A stretch of 64,000 nucleotides of DNA from an uncultured Sphingomonadaceae bacterium (GTDB lineage: Bacteria > Pseudomonadota > Alphaproteobacteria > Sphingomonadales > Sphingomonadaceae). Under the pieces are notes generated by a model that worked only from the letters and a program-made list of their open reading frames with translations, searched no databases and was not told the origin of the DNA. Below are positions 48,255-56,891 of the stretch, piece by piece. Both the position numbers and the translations under genes were made by a program. The stretch spans positions 868,001 to 932,000 of the forward strand of contig CANMWO010000001.1 in NCBI GenBank assembly GCA_947501695.1, in the 5' to 3' direction. Each line of letters opens with the position of its first letter. Within the stretch, counting starts at the first letter, position 1.

Positions 48255-48348
48255 GTAACAATCATGCTTAGGCATGATTTTCTCCCTCTTGGCTTGAACT
48301 AGAAGCCTAACTGGGCCGCGCTTCGATAAAGCTGCGGCCCTATTTTTT
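48255..48348 (+). ncRNA. Putative three-hairpin small RNA with an anti-Shine-Dalgarno-like motif
   Basis: In order the sequence shows the hairpin AATCATGC-TTAG-GCATGATT, the unpaired TTCTCCCTCTT, the hairpin GGCTT-gaactag-AAGCC, and the terminator GGGCCGC...GCGGCCC followed by TATTTTTT. This is the common architecture of alphaproteobacterial trans-acting sRNAs with an exposed CU-rich ribosome-site-binding sequence. The 5' end and promoter are not defined. The alternative is the 3' end of the DUF3617-like mRNA plus a leader of queC. Confidence 0.45.
48313..48347 (+). terminator. Rho-independent terminator before queC
   Basis: GGGCCGC-gctt...aagct-GCGGCCC with TATTTTTTC after it is a strong hairpin with a U-rich tail. 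It separates the upstream region from queC, whose start is 80 bases downstream. Confidence 0.85.
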
Positions 48349-48427
48349 CGCACTTGCCGTCAAATGCTTGCCAGAATGCTTGCCAGAATACTTGATTGTC
48401 ACCGCGAAGAGGATTAGCGGAGCGGGC

Positions 48428-49117
48428 ATGTCTCAAGATCACAAAAAGGCTATTGTCCTGCTGTCCGGCGGTCTCGACTCCATGGTATCTGCCGCGATGG
48501 CGCGGGAGCAGGGCTATGATATCGTCGCGCTGACCATTGATTATAATCAGCGGCACAAAATTGAGCTCCAATCTGCGGTGCAGATCGCGGCGAAGCTCGA
48601 CGTTGCCGAACATATCATCCTGCCGCTTGACCTCAGCCGCTTTGGCGGTTCTGCTTTGACCGATGATATTGATGTACCAAAATCCGGTGTCACCAATGAT
48701 ATCCCTGTGACCTATGTGCCCGCGCGCAATTTGATCTTTCTTTCGTTGACGCTTGGTTTGGCTGAAGCTCGCGATGCTCGGGACATTTTCATCGGCGTCA
48801 ATGCGCTAGACTATTCAGGTTATCCCGATTGTCGCCCTGAGTTTATCGAAGGGTTTGAGAGGCTCGCTGACCTCGCAACAAAAGCGGGTGATCAGGGCAG
48901 TGGCTTCACGATACAGACACCTCTGCAATATATGACCAAAGCGGATATCGCCAAGGAAGCACGGCGGCTGGATATCGATCCGGCGCTAAGCTGGTCTTGC
49001 TATGATCCGGCAGAAGGCAATTTGCATTGCGGATTCTGTGATAGTTGCCGTTTGCGTCAAAAGGGTTTTGAGGAAGCGGGAATAGTTGATCCAACCCGCT
49101 ATGCGCTCATTCCATGA
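48428..49117 (+). CDS. queC: 7-cyano-7-deazaguanine synthase
   Basis: QueC makes preQ0 from CDG in queuosine synthesis. The 229-residue protein starts MSQDHKKAIVLLSGGLDSM with the PP-loop ATP motif SGGLDS, and ends with the zinc cysteines WSCYDPAEGNLHCGFCDSCRLR. The listed ORF has 20 extra codons upstream; ATG 48428 is chosen because homologues start near the PP-loop. The stop overlaps queE (ATGA). Confidence 0.96.
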   Translation: MSQDHKKAIVLLSGGLDSMVSAAMAREQGYDIVALTIDYNQRHKIELQSAVQIAAKLDVAEHIILPLDLSRFGGSALTDDIDVPKSGVTNDIPVTYVPARNLIFLSLTLGLAEARDARDIFIGVNALDYSGYPDCRPEFIEGFERLADLATKAGDQGSGFTIQTPLQYMTKADIAKEARRLDIDPALSWSCYDPAEGNLHCGFCDSCRLRQKGFEEAGIVDPTRYALIP

Positions 49118-49758
49118 GCTACGCCGTTAAGGAAATGTTCCTGACCCTACAGGGGGAGGGGGTGCATGCCGGACGCCGGGCCGTATTCTGTCGCTTTACT
49201 GGATGCAACCTTTGGTCAGGCCTCGAAAAAGATCGCGGAACAGCCGTTTGCCAATTTTGCGATACAGATTTTGTCGGGATGGACGGCGACGGCGGCGGAC
49301 GTTTTAAAGACTCTGCTGCGCTTGCTGCAGTGATATCTTCAATATGGGGTGAGGGCGAAGATGATCGTTTTGTAGTGCTCACGGGCGGCGAACCGATGTT
49401 ACAGGTCGATGATGCTTTGATCGACGCACTTCATTCCACCGGATTTGAAATTGCTATTGAATCCAACGGTACGCTCGCGGTTCCCCGTTCAATAGACTGG
49501 ATTTGTATCAGCCCTAAAGCGGGCAGCGAAACGATACAGCGCTCCGGCGATGAATTGAAACTTGTCTGGCCGCAATCGGGTAGCGACTGGGAAGCGATGC
49601 AGGATTGGGATTTCGCCAATCATTTGCTGCAACCCATGGATGCGCGTGCGGATGATGCCGCTAGTGAAGCCAATCTGCAGGCGGCGATTGCCTTCGTGCA
49701 GGCCCATCCCAAATGGCGGCTATCTCTGCAAACCCATAAGATATTGGGTCTAGCTTAG
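49114..49758 (+). CDS. queE: 7-carboxy-7-deazaguanine synthase
   Basis: QueE is a radical-SAM enzyme converting CPH4 to CDG, a queuosine precursor. The 214-residue protein has EMFLTLQGEGVHAGRRAVF and the cluster cysteines in FTGCNLWSG and CQFCDTDF, with the CX14CX2C-type spacing seen in the Burkholderia-type enzyme rather than CX3CX2C. LTGGEPMLQ is the SAM-binding GGE motif. queD is not in the window. It overlaps queC. Confidence 0.94.
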   Translation: MSYAVKEMFLTLQGEGVHAGRRAVFCRFTGCNLWSGLEKDRGTAVCQFCDTDFVGMDGDGGGRFKDSAALAAVISSIWGEGEDDRFVVLTGGEPMLQVDDALIDALHSTGFEIAIESNGTLAVPRSIDWICISPKAGSETIQRSGDELKLVWPQSGSDWEAMQDWDFANHLLQPMDARADDAASEANLQAAIAFVQAHPKWRLSLQTHKILGLA

Positions 49759-49762
49759 GCTT

Positions 49763-50008
49763 CTACTCTTCAGATTCGGACGATTCTTCGCTGTCTTCGT
49801 CGCTGCTTTCGCCTTCAGCCAACTCGTCACCGGTTGCCTGCGCGTCTACATCGACCATGTCATCACTGATCGTGCCGTCAATTACATCAACTTCGTCCAT
49901 GCGCGTTTCAGTAACCGTATCGGCCTCTGGTGCCTCCGGATCGCCAGAACATGCCGCTAGGGATGTCATTGCGATGACCAATGCTGAGGCTTTAACTAGT
50001 TTAATCAT
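49763..50008 (-). CDS. Small acidic lipoprotein, unknown
   Basis: This protein is about 81 residues from ATG 50008, with a signal MIKLVKASALVIAMTSL and lipobox LAAC. The mature part is very acidic (DEVDVIDGTISDDMVDVD, then a C-terminal run of Asp/Glu/Ser). It might bind calcium or act as an electrostatic periplasmic component; this is speculation. I recognise no family. It converges with queE by four bases and follows lipB on the minus strand. Confidence 0.7.
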   Translation of the reverse strand: MIKLVKASALVIAMTSLAACSGDPEAPEADTVTETRMDEVDVIDGTISDDMVDVDAQATGDELAEGESSDEDSEESSESEE

Positions 50009-50052
50009 TGTTTTTCCTAACTTGATTTGACGGTGACCATATCGCCTCACGG

Positions 50053-50700
50053 TTATTTATCAATTGCGGTAAGAAAAGCCGGTGCAGTTTTTTTCAATGC
50101 CAAGTCAAAATCTTCCAAGGTGGCGGTTATGCCCAGCTGTCGTAAACTGGTCACGGGATATTCACTTATCCCGCAGGGGACAATGCCACCAAAATGGCTG
50201 AGATCAGGATCGATGTTCACTGAAAAACCGTGCATTGTTACCCATTTACGGATGCGAATGCCAATCGCACCGATCTTTGCTTCCTGGCCTTGCGGTGTGT
50301 CGCACCAAATTCCGACACGCCCTTCAACTGCCCGGGCACTAATGCCAAATTCCGCTAGCGCCTCGATCACCCAATCTTCCAGCGCATGCACGTAGTTGCG
50401 GACGTCTGCTTGCCGCTTTTTCAGATTGAGCATCACATAGCCAACTCTTTGGCCCGGGCCATGATAGGTATGCCGTCCGCCCCGGCCGGTTGTATAAACC
50501 GGGAAATCCTGACTCAGCAATTCGGCAGGATCTGAGCTGGTTCCGGCAGTATAAAGTGGTGGATGTTCCAGCAACCAGATGAGTTCGGGTTGACGGCCAA
50601 GATAAATAGCAGCGTTGCGCTCTTCCATTTCCGACAAGGCGTCGGGATAGGCGATCTGCTTATCGCTGATGCGCCATTCAATGTCGGACAAGTTGGTCAT
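50053..50700 (-). CDS. lipB: Octanoyltransferase LipB
   Basis: LipB transfers octanoyl from ACP to lipoyl domains. The protein is about 215 residues long from ATG 50700 with [19 protein letters not shown] (the conserved loop) and the catalytic region [15 protein letters not shown] with its cysteine. The listed ORF has 19 further codons upstream, which homologues lack. It is divergent from the adjacent membrane protein. Confidence 0.95.
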   Translation of the reverse strand: MTNLSDIEWRISDKQIAYPDALSEMEERNAAIYLGRQPELIWLLEHPPLYTAGTSSDPAELLSQDFPVYTTGRGGRHTYHGPGQRVGYVMLNLKKRQADVRNYVHALEDWVIEALAEFGISARAVEGRVGIWCDTPQGQEAKIGAIGIRIRKWVTMHGFSVNIDPDLSHFGGIVPCGISEYPVTSLRQLGITATLEDFDLALKKTAPAFLTAIDK

Positions 50701-50774
50701 AAAATTTCCGTGCACAATTGACGCACCGGTGGCAAGGGTGCGTTTAACGAAATTCAAACCTGAGGGTTAAGCCA

Positions 50775-51527
50775 ATGAAGCTGAATTACATGCAGTGCTG
50801 GAACGGTGCTATGGCATTGTTACGTGATCACAAGGAAGCCATTCTGGCGATAGCTGGTGTTTTTGTGTTCCTGCCAACATTGTTGATGGCCCAATTTGTC
50901 GGGCAACCCGTTCTGACTGGTACAGAAGATTTGAATGCGATTACTGCGGCATATTCGACATTTTTTAGCGAGAATGCAGTGCCTATCATTTCGTCGAATC
51001 TGTTGATCAGTTTTGGCGGGTTCGTTATCTTTTTTATCATTGCGCCTTCGCATAGTGGCACAGTGGCAGATGATTTGAGTAAAGCTATGCGGCTATTCCT
51101 GATATTCTTGCTGGCCAATATTCTAACGGGCCTCGCAACATTTGCTGGCTTTCTATTGCTTGTTGTTCCTGGGCTTTATGTCGCTTGCCGTTTGGTATTG
51201 GTGCCGATCATAATCGCTGACCGCGGAGAGAAAAACCCTATCGAAGTCTTGAAAAAAAGCTGGGACCACACAAAAGGCAATGGCTTTTCTATTCTTTTGT
51301 TGATCCTTATCATCGCGATAATCGGGGCGATCACGGTTGGCGTTGTTCAGATGCTTATCGGCGTTGTAACCGGACTTGCGACAGGTGGTGAAGGCTGGCC
51401 GTTGATTGAAAACCTCGTTTCAGCGCTTGGCGGCGCTGCTCTGCAGGTTTTGTTCACGGTAGTAATCGGATCTATCTACTATCAATTGACTGGCAAAGGC
51501 TCTGACGTCGGTGAGGTTTTTAACTGA
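50775..51527 (+). CDS. Multi-pass membrane protein, YciC-like
   Basis: This 250-residue inner-membrane protein has about six helices. The core pattern LLLVVPGLYVACRLVLVPIIIADRGEKNPIEVLKKSWDHTKG matches proteins annotated as YciC-like or glycerophosphodiester phosphodiesterase membrane domain. A soluble catalytic domain is lacking. The function is unknown. It is convergent with the GNAT gene, overlapping it at the stop. Confidence 0.85.
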   Translation: MKLNYMQCWNGAMALLRDHKEAILAIAGVFVFLPTLLMAQFVGQPVLTGTEDLNAITAAYSTFFSENAVPIISSNLLISFGGFVIFFIIAPSHSGTVADDLSKAMRLFLIFLLANILTGLATFAGFLLLVVPGLYVACRLVLVPIIIADRGEKNPIEVLKKSWDHTKGNGFSILLLILIIAIIGAITVGVVQMLIGVVTGLATGGEGWPLIENLVSALGGAALQVLFTVVIGSIYYQLTGKGSDVGEVFN

Positions 51528-52098
51528 TAATTGGAATATGCGGACCTGCATCCATCGGCAATACGCCTGTTAACCGTTGGTCAGGACCAATCCCTATCTC
51601 GCGCTTATAGGCGACAAATCCGGAATTTAGATAAAAGCTCATCGCACGTGGCGAATCCAATGTGCAGGTATGCAGCCAAACCCGTTTGATCCCTTCACGC
51701 CACGCCTTGGTTAACGTCTCTGCCATGAGCCAGCGGCCATGGCCTTGACCATTTAGCTCGGGTATCAGACCGAAAAACCCGATTTCGCATTGGCCAGCCT
51801 CACGGAAATCCAGCTCGATAAAACCAACGTGCCGTCCGTCCTTCTGAACCAGAAAAATCTCTACATCGGGATGTCGGATAGCAGCGGTAAGTTCCGCGGT
51901 GCTCATCAATAATCGCGATTGCCAAAGCCATGGTTCGCCCACTTTACGGAACAGCGTCAGATATGCGTCCGGGTCTGGCTGTTTCCATATCTTAATCGAA
52001 AGGGACGAATCCGTCCGCGTAATCACCGGCTTTGCAATCATTTCCAAATGAGTCACAATATCTGCCAAGTGGCCATCGGGGACGGGGATCATCGTCAA
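51520..52098 (-). CDS. GNAT family N-acetyltransferase
   Basis: This 192-residue GNAT-fold protein has the acetyl-CoA binding region GFFGLIPELNGQGHGRWLMAETLTKAW and the C-terminal LDSPRAMSFYLNSGFVAYKRE. The N-terminal part (KIWKQPDPDAYLTLFRKVGEPWLW) is a substrate-side arm. The substrate is unknown. It follows hemF closely on the minus strand, so it may be cotranscribed. Confidence 0.9.
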   Translation of the reverse strand: MTMIPVPDGHLADIVTHLEMIAKPVITRTDSSLSIKIWKQPDPDAYLTLFRKVGEPWLWQSRLLMSTAELTAAIRHPDVEIFLVQKDGRHVGFIELDFREAGQCEIGFFGLIPELNGQGHGRWLMAETLTKAWREGIKRVWLHTCTLDSPRAMSFYLNSGFVAYKREIGIGPDQRLTGVLPMDAGPHIPIIS

Positions 52099-52102
52099 AG
52101 AA

Positions 52103-52987
52103 TTAGCTCCACTTCGCTTCGGGAGGCAGGCTCATCAATATGGCATCGACATTGCCACCAGTTTTCAATCCAAATGTTGTACCACGGTCATAGACCAGAT
52201 TAAACTCGGCATAGCGACCCCGCCAGATCAATTGTTGCTCTTTTTCATCATTTGTCCAAGCCAATCCCATACGTCGCCGCACCAATTTGGGGAAGATATC
52301 CAGAAACGCGCGGCCTACGTCTTGTGTGAAGTCAAAGTGCTTGTTGAAGTCATCATCTGATTCGAGTTCAAGATGATCGTAAAATATCCCACCAACACCG
52401 CGATGGACTTGCCGATGGGGGATATAGAAATAGTCATCCGCCCATTTTTTAAATTTGGCATGATAGTCTGGATCATGGGAGGCGCAGGCTTGTTCCAACC
52501 TTGCATGAAAATCTGCGGTATCCTCGTCATAAGGGATGGGTGGATTTAGATCAGCACCGCCACCAAACCAGCGCTTCGTTGTGCACAGAAATCGCGTGTT
52601 CATATGAACGGCTGGCACATGCGGGTTAGCCATATGGGCCACAAGGCTGATGCCGGTAGCGAAGAAATGAGGATTATCCGATGCTCCGTGGATGGATTTG
52701 GCAAACTCCTCGCTAAACGTCCCATCAACGGTTGATATATTGACGCCTGCTTTTTCAAAAACCTTGCCTTTGATAACCCCGCGAACGCCGCCGCCGCCTG
52801 GACTGCCATCCGGGTTTTCCCGATCCCAGGGCAGATAGTCAAAACGCGCATCGCTACCTGCTTCGACTTCGATCGCTTCAAACTCAGCGCAGATATCGTC
52901 GCGCAGTTTTGTGAACCATGTCTGTGCTTGCAATTGCTGATCATCCAGTGGTTGGTCATTTTTTCGGATTGGAGGCTGTTCCGTCAT
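52103..52987 (-). CDS. hemF: Oxygen-dependent coproporphyrinogen III oxidase
   Basis: HemF decarboxylates coproporphyrinogen III in haem synthesis using oxygen. The 294-residue protein shows the family blocks FFATGISLVAHMANPHVPAVHMNTRFL, WFGGGADLNPPIPY and GRYAEFNLVYDRGTTFGLKTGGN. Its presence implies aerobic life. The start overlaps trmL's stop (ATGA), so trmL-hemF may be one transcript. Confidence 0.97.
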   Translation of the reverse strand: MTEQPPIRKNDQPLDDQQLQAQTWFTKLRDDICAEFEAIEVEAGSDARFDYLPWDRENPDGSPGGGGVRGVIKGKVFEKAGVNISTVDGTFSEEFAKSIHGASDNPHFFATGISLVAHMANPHVPAVHMNTRFLCTTKRWFGGGADLNPPIPYDEDTADFHARLEQACASHDPDYHAKFKKWADDYFYIPHRQVHRGVGGIFYDHLELESDDDFNKHFDFTQDVGRAFLDIFPKLVRRRMGLAWTNDEKEQQLIWRGRYAEFNLVYDRGTTFGLKTGGNVDAILMSLPPEAKWS

Positions 52988-53442
52988 TTGGAAAATTGTC
53001 CCGTTTGTTTGAGCGCTTCGCCGAGCGCCATGCCTGCAGAAACGGCAAGGTTCAATGAACGCATGCCATTTTTCATCTTTATGGTGATTCGTTCGTCGGC
53101 GCGTTGATTTACATCATAAGGAACGCCCGTGCTTTCTGATCCAAAAAGCAAGATATCGTCTGGTTTGAAGCTAAACTCATGATAAGCCTCATCTACTTTG
53201 CTGGTAAGTAATACTATTCTTGCCAAGTGTGAATCGGCAAATGCAAGGAACGCATCCCAATCGGCATGTCGCGTGAAATCAACATGATCAAAATAGTCCA
53301 TTCCAGCGCGTTTCAGGCTACGATCGCTAAACGGAAAACCACATGGTTCGATGATATCAACCGCTACATCAAAACACGCGCATGTCCTTAGAATCGTTCC
53401 TAAATTTCCGGCGATATCGGGTTGGTAAAGGGCTACTCTCAT
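52984..53442 (-). CDS. trmL: tRNA (cytidine/uridine-34-2'-O)-methyltransferase
   Basis: TrmL is a SPOUT-fold methyltransferase acting at wobble position 34. It is 152 residues long with the N-terminal MRVALYQPDIAGNLGTILRTCACF, the LFGSESTGVPYDV glycine-rich loop and the trefoil-knot segment MRSLNLAVSAGMALGEAL. It overlaps hemF and stands opposite petA. Confidence 0.95.
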   Translation of the reverse strand: MRVALYQPDIAGNLGTILRTCACFDVAVDIIEPCGFPFSDRSLKRAGMDYFDHVDFTRHADWDAFLAFADSHLARIVLLTSKVDEAYHEFSFKPDDILLFGSESTGVPYDVNQRADERITIKMKNGMRSLNLAVSAGMALGEALKQTGQFSK

Positions 53443-53615
53443 GATGAGACCAGCATGAGGTTATTTATAATGTGCGGTCAATCAAAAATTGACTGTTGGC
53501 AAACCATAGTCTTCGCGGCTATCAGGCGCGCAAATCGCTGCCGGATGAAACTGATTGAGGGATTAGCTTCGTTATGGCAGACAGGGATACTAAACAAACT
53601 TAAGGGCATGTTTGC

Positions 53616-54197
53616 ATGGCTAGTGTTGATACCGCGGTTGAACCCAATGATTCGGCTGTTTCGGAACCTGAAATCGGTGGCGTGCGTCGCCGCGACTTCA
53701 TCAATATCGCTGCAGTGAGCTTCGGCGGGGTCGGAGTTGTTGCAACAGTCTTTCCGCTAGTAAATCAGATGAACCCTAGCGCAGACGTTTTGGCGCTGTC
53801 GTCGATTGAAGTGGATATCTCAGCCATTGAGCGAGGACAGGCGATTAAAACCAGCTGGCGCAAACAGCCAATATTCATTCGTAACCTGACCGCTCCTGAA
53901 ATTGAAGCGGCAAATAAAGTGGATGTGTCCGGTCTTCGTGATCCGGAGACACTGGCTGAACGGACACAGGCTGGCAAAGAAAACTGGCTGATTACATTGG
54001 GTGTTTGTACCCATCTGGGTTGCGTCCCGCTTGGCGCTGCACAGGGCGAAGTTAAAGGTGAATTTGGCGGCTATTTCTGCCCATGTCATGGTTCGCACTA
54101 TGACACAGCAGGCCGCACTCGCAAAGGGCCGGCGCCAACCAATTTGGAAGTACCGGAATATAGTTTCCTAACAGATACCGTCGTGAAAATCGGCTAG
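53616..54197 (+). CDS. petA: Ubiquinol-cytochrome c reductase Rieske iron-sulfur subunit
   Basis: The 193-residue Rieske protein of complex III has a Tat-like N-terminus ([17 protein letters not shown]) leading to a membrane anchor. The cluster ligands are [10 protein letters not shown] and CPCHGSHYD. The subunit moves electrons from ubiquinol to cytochrome c1. It is first of petA-petB-petC, the standard order. Confidence 0.98.
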   Translation: MASVDTAVEPNDSAVSEPEIGGVRRRDFINIAAVSFGGVGVVATVFPLVNQMNPSADVLALSSIEVDISAIERGQAIKTSWRKQPIFIRNLTAPEIEAANKVDVSGLRDPETLAERTQAGKENWLITLGVCTHLGCVPLGAAQGEVKGEFGGYFCPCHGSHYDTAGRTRKGPAPTNLEVPEYSFLTDTVVKIG

Positions 54198-54208
54198 GGG
54201 CAAGAAAA

Positions 54209-55480
54209 ATGAGTTTTCCTTGGGCACAGCAATATAAGCCAGCCACCGAATTCGGGCAGTGGATGGATGATAGACTACCAATAGGTCGTCTGGTCTATAA
54301 CAGCCTTGGCGCTGGTTATCCGACTCCACGCAACCTGAACTATATGTGGAACTTCGGTTCTCTTGCTGGGGTTTTCCTGGTGGTGCAGATTGTTACTGGC
54401 ATCATATTGGCAATGCATTATGCGGCCAATGCGGACATCGCTTTTGATTCTGTCGAGCACATCATGCGTGACGTAAATAGTGGTTGGATGATCCGCTATG
54501 CGCATGCGAATGGTGCGAGCTTCTTCTTCATTGCCATTTATCTTCATATCGGTCGCGGCCTTTATTACGGCTCTTATAAAGCGCCGCGTGAGATGATCTG
54601 GCTGCTTGGCGTGGTTATCTATCTACTCGCGATGGCAACAGCTTTCATGGGTTATGTGCTTCCTTGGGGGCAAATGAGTTTCTGGGGTGCTAAAGTTATT
54701 ACGGGCCTGTTTGAGGCTATACCGCTGGTCGGGAAGCCAATACAGGAATTGCTACTCGGTGGTTTTGCGCCGGATAATGCTGCTCTCAACCGTTTCTTCT
54801 CGCTTCACTATCTGCTGCCATTTGTAATCGCTGGTGTAATTATCATGCATATCTGGGCGCTTCACATTCCGGGTTCGAGCAACCCAACTGGTGTTAGCGT
54901 CAAGGGCAAACAGGACACAGTGCCTTTCCATCCTTTCTATACAGCGAAAGATGGCTGGTTCGTTGGCCTCGCCTTGATTTTCTTCACTGCGATGATGTTC
55001 TTCATGCCGAACGCTTTGGGCCATGCGGATAACTATATACCGGCGAACCCGCTTTCGACGCCTGCACATATTGTTCCGGAATGGTATTTCTGGCCATGGT
55101 ACGCAATTTTGCGGGCCTTCACCTTCGACTTCCTGTTTGTTCCCGCTAAGTTATTGGGTGTGCTCGCGATGTTCTCAGCCATATTGGTCTGGTTCTTCTT
55201 GCCTTGGCTGGATCGCTCACCAGTGAGGTCGGGGGACTATCGTCCGCGCTTCAAGAAGTTCTTTTGGTTTGGCTTGATCCCGTGCATCGCCATTCTGGGA
55301 TATTGCGGTGGCGCACCTGCGGAAGAGCCATTTGTGATGTTGAGTCAGCTTGCGACAGCATATTATTTTGCGCACTTCCTGATCGTATTGCCATTGCTTT
55401 CTCGGATTGAGAAACCCGAACCGTTGCCAAATTCGATTACCGAAGCGGTGACCGGCAAACCACTACAACAAGCCAGCTAA
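54209..55480 (+). CDS. petB: Cytochrome b of the bc1 complex
   Basis: This 423-residue cytochrome b with about eight membrane helices shows the ubiquinol-oxidation motif [13 protein letters not shown] and the haem histidines in [10 protein letters not shown] and [13 protein letters not shown] (paired with LHYLLPFVI). [17 protein letters not shown] is a diagnostic block. It sits between petA and petC, 11 bases after petA. Confidence 0.98.
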   Translation: MSFPWAQQYKPATEFGQWMDDRLPIGRLVYNSLGAGYPTPRNLNYMWNFGSLAGVFLVVQIVTGIILAMHYAANADIAFDSVEHIMRDVNSGWMIRYAHANGASFFFIAIYLHIGRGLYYGSYKAPREMIWLLGVVIYLLAMATAFMGYVLPWGQMSFWGAKVITGLFEAIPLVGKPIQELLLGGFAPDNAALNRFFSLHYLLPFVIAGVIIMHIWALHIPGSSNPTGVSVKGKQDTVPFHPFYTAKDGWFVGLALIFFTAMMFFMPNALGHADNYIPANPLSTPAHIVPEWYFWPWYAILRAFTFDFLFVPAKLLGVLAMFSAILVWFFLPWLDRSPVRSGDYRPRFKKFFWFGLIPCIAILGYCGGAPAEEPFVMLSQLATAYYFAHFLIVLPLLSRIEKPEPLPNSITEAVTGKPLQQAS

Positions 55481-55498
55481 GAAACAGGGATCTGAGTA

Positions 55499-56353
55499 AT
55501 GGTAAGATTTTTTGGAATATTGATCGGTTTGTTCTTTGCTGGAATGATGGTCTATTCATTTGGCCGCGGCGCGGTGGAATACATCTCCAACCCGCCCGTT
55601 AAAGCGGTAGAATATCAGTTTCATGAGGAACCAAAAGACGTCTCCTTTAAAAGTGATGGTCCTTTTGGAAAATTTGACAATCAACAGCTTCAGCGTGGTT
55701 TTCAGGTTTATAAAGAAGTTTGCGCGGCCTGCCACGGTATCCGTCTGGTTGCCTTTCGTAACCTTGCGGAGCTTGGCTATTCAGAAGATGAAGTGAAAGC
55801 GATTGCCGCGAATTGGCCGATTGAAACACCAGATATCGATCCCAATACCGGTGAAGCATCAACTCGTCCGTCAATTCCTGCTGACAAGTTTCCAAAACCT
55901 TTCGCAAATAATGTCGCAGCGGCTGCAGCGAACAACAACGCTATTCCACCCGACCTTTCGCTTATCACTAAGGCGCGCGAAGGCGGTGCTCCATATGTTT
56001 ATTCGCTGCTATCTGGTTACACAGATGCACCGGCGGAACTGCCAGAAGCCAATCGTCCCGGCACTGGCTTGCACTATAATCCGTATTTTGCGAATTTGAA
56101 CCTTGCGATGGCACCACCAATTACTGGCGATGATCAGGTGACATATTCGGATGGTACGAAAGCAACCGTTTCACAAATGGCACAGGATGTTTCCGCATTT
56201 CTGATTTGGACCGCAGAGCCTTCTTTGATCAAACAAAAGCAAACGGGTTGGGCTGTTCTGGCCTTCCTGCTGATTGCTACTATTCTTGCGTTCTTGTCCT
56301 ACAAGTCAATTTGGGCTGACGTGAAAGCCGAGAAGAAGAAAAAAGAAGCTTAA
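55499..56353 (+). CDS. petC: Cytochrome c1 of the bc1 complex
   Basis: This 284-residue cytochrome c1 has an N-terminal membrane-targeting segment, the haem c site CAACHGI near residue 78, and the distal methionine probably in LNLAMAPPI. A C-terminal anchor (AVLAFLLIATILAFLSYKSIW) ends with a basic tail KAEKKKKE. It completes petABC, and a terminator lies 20 bases downstream. Confidence 0.97.
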   Translation: MVRFFGILIGLFFAGMMVYSFGRGAVEYISNPPVKAVEYQFHEEPKDVSFKSDGPFGKFDNQQLQRGFQVYKEVCAACHGIRLVAFRNLAELGYSEDEVKAIAANWPIETPDIDPNTGEASTRPSIPADKFPKPFANNVAAAAANNNAIPPDLSLITKAREGGAPYVYSLLSGYTDAPAELPEANRPGTGLHYNPYFANLNLAMAPPITGDDQVTYSDGTKATVSQMAQDVSAFLIWTAEPSLIKQKQTGWAVLAFLLIATILAFLSYKSIWADVKAEKKKKEA

Positions 56354-56372
56354 GCTTCCCTTAGAAAGATAC

Positions 56373-56403
56373 AAAAGACCCGCCCAATGGTGGGTCTTTT
56401 TTT
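56373..56403 (+). terminator. Terminator of petABC
   Basis: AGACCC-GCCCAATGGT-GGGTCT, followed by TTTTTTTG, is a clear rho-independent terminator. It lies 20 bases after the petC stop. Confidence 0.85.
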
Positions 56404-56477
56404 GTCTTTTGGGGAGGCTTTAGGACATGAAAGGTCGTCTGCCAGCAATCTCTTGCCGACAGTGTCAATTTTACGAC

Positions 56478-56666
56478 CTAATTTTGAGGTGAATGATTGA
56501 TCAATTCGGCTGAACTAGGTTCGGTTGCTGCAGAAATCCTGTCATTACTCGGCTTCTCGATACTAACCGAAGCGACAAGCCATAGCGCCGCCCAAATGGC
56601 CGACACCACTGTCGCAATTAGAGCTATTCTTCCAATACGGCTTAAGCCAACCCTATATCCGTCCAC
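56478..56666 (-). CDS. Possible small membrane protein
   Basis: This 62-residue frame with a GTG start has one strong hydrophobic helix (IALIATVVSAIWAALWLVA) after a basic N-terminus and a polar tail. The arrangement is protein-like, and no larger gene overlaps it. No homologue is recognised and the start is weak. The surrounding 56354-56891 stretch otherwise has no evident gene. Confidence 0.4.
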   Translation of the reverse strand: MDGYRVGLSRIGRIALIATVVSAIWAALWLVASVSIEKPSNDRISAATEPSSAELINHSPQN

Positions 56667-56891
56667 AGTTAATTTCCCACCCCTGAGAAGATAACTCTAG
56701 TCGTATATAATAATTCGATCCAAGTCTATAAGTGGAGTCTTCAGCGAGACCGTGGCGATAAACGCGGCATTGCCTTTACAAGATCGTAAAGACACTATTG
56801 AAGAAGGTTGATAGTGGTAATGTCTGGACTGTTTTTTCAAACAGGGCGCTGAATAAATAACCTGACGTCAGCAGAAAACGGAGCAATTGTT

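Noticed and set aside
48198-48427. preQ1 riboswitch before queC
   Set aside because: I could not find the preQ1-I stem with its A-rich tail. The visible structures fit a terminator-bearing small RNA better.
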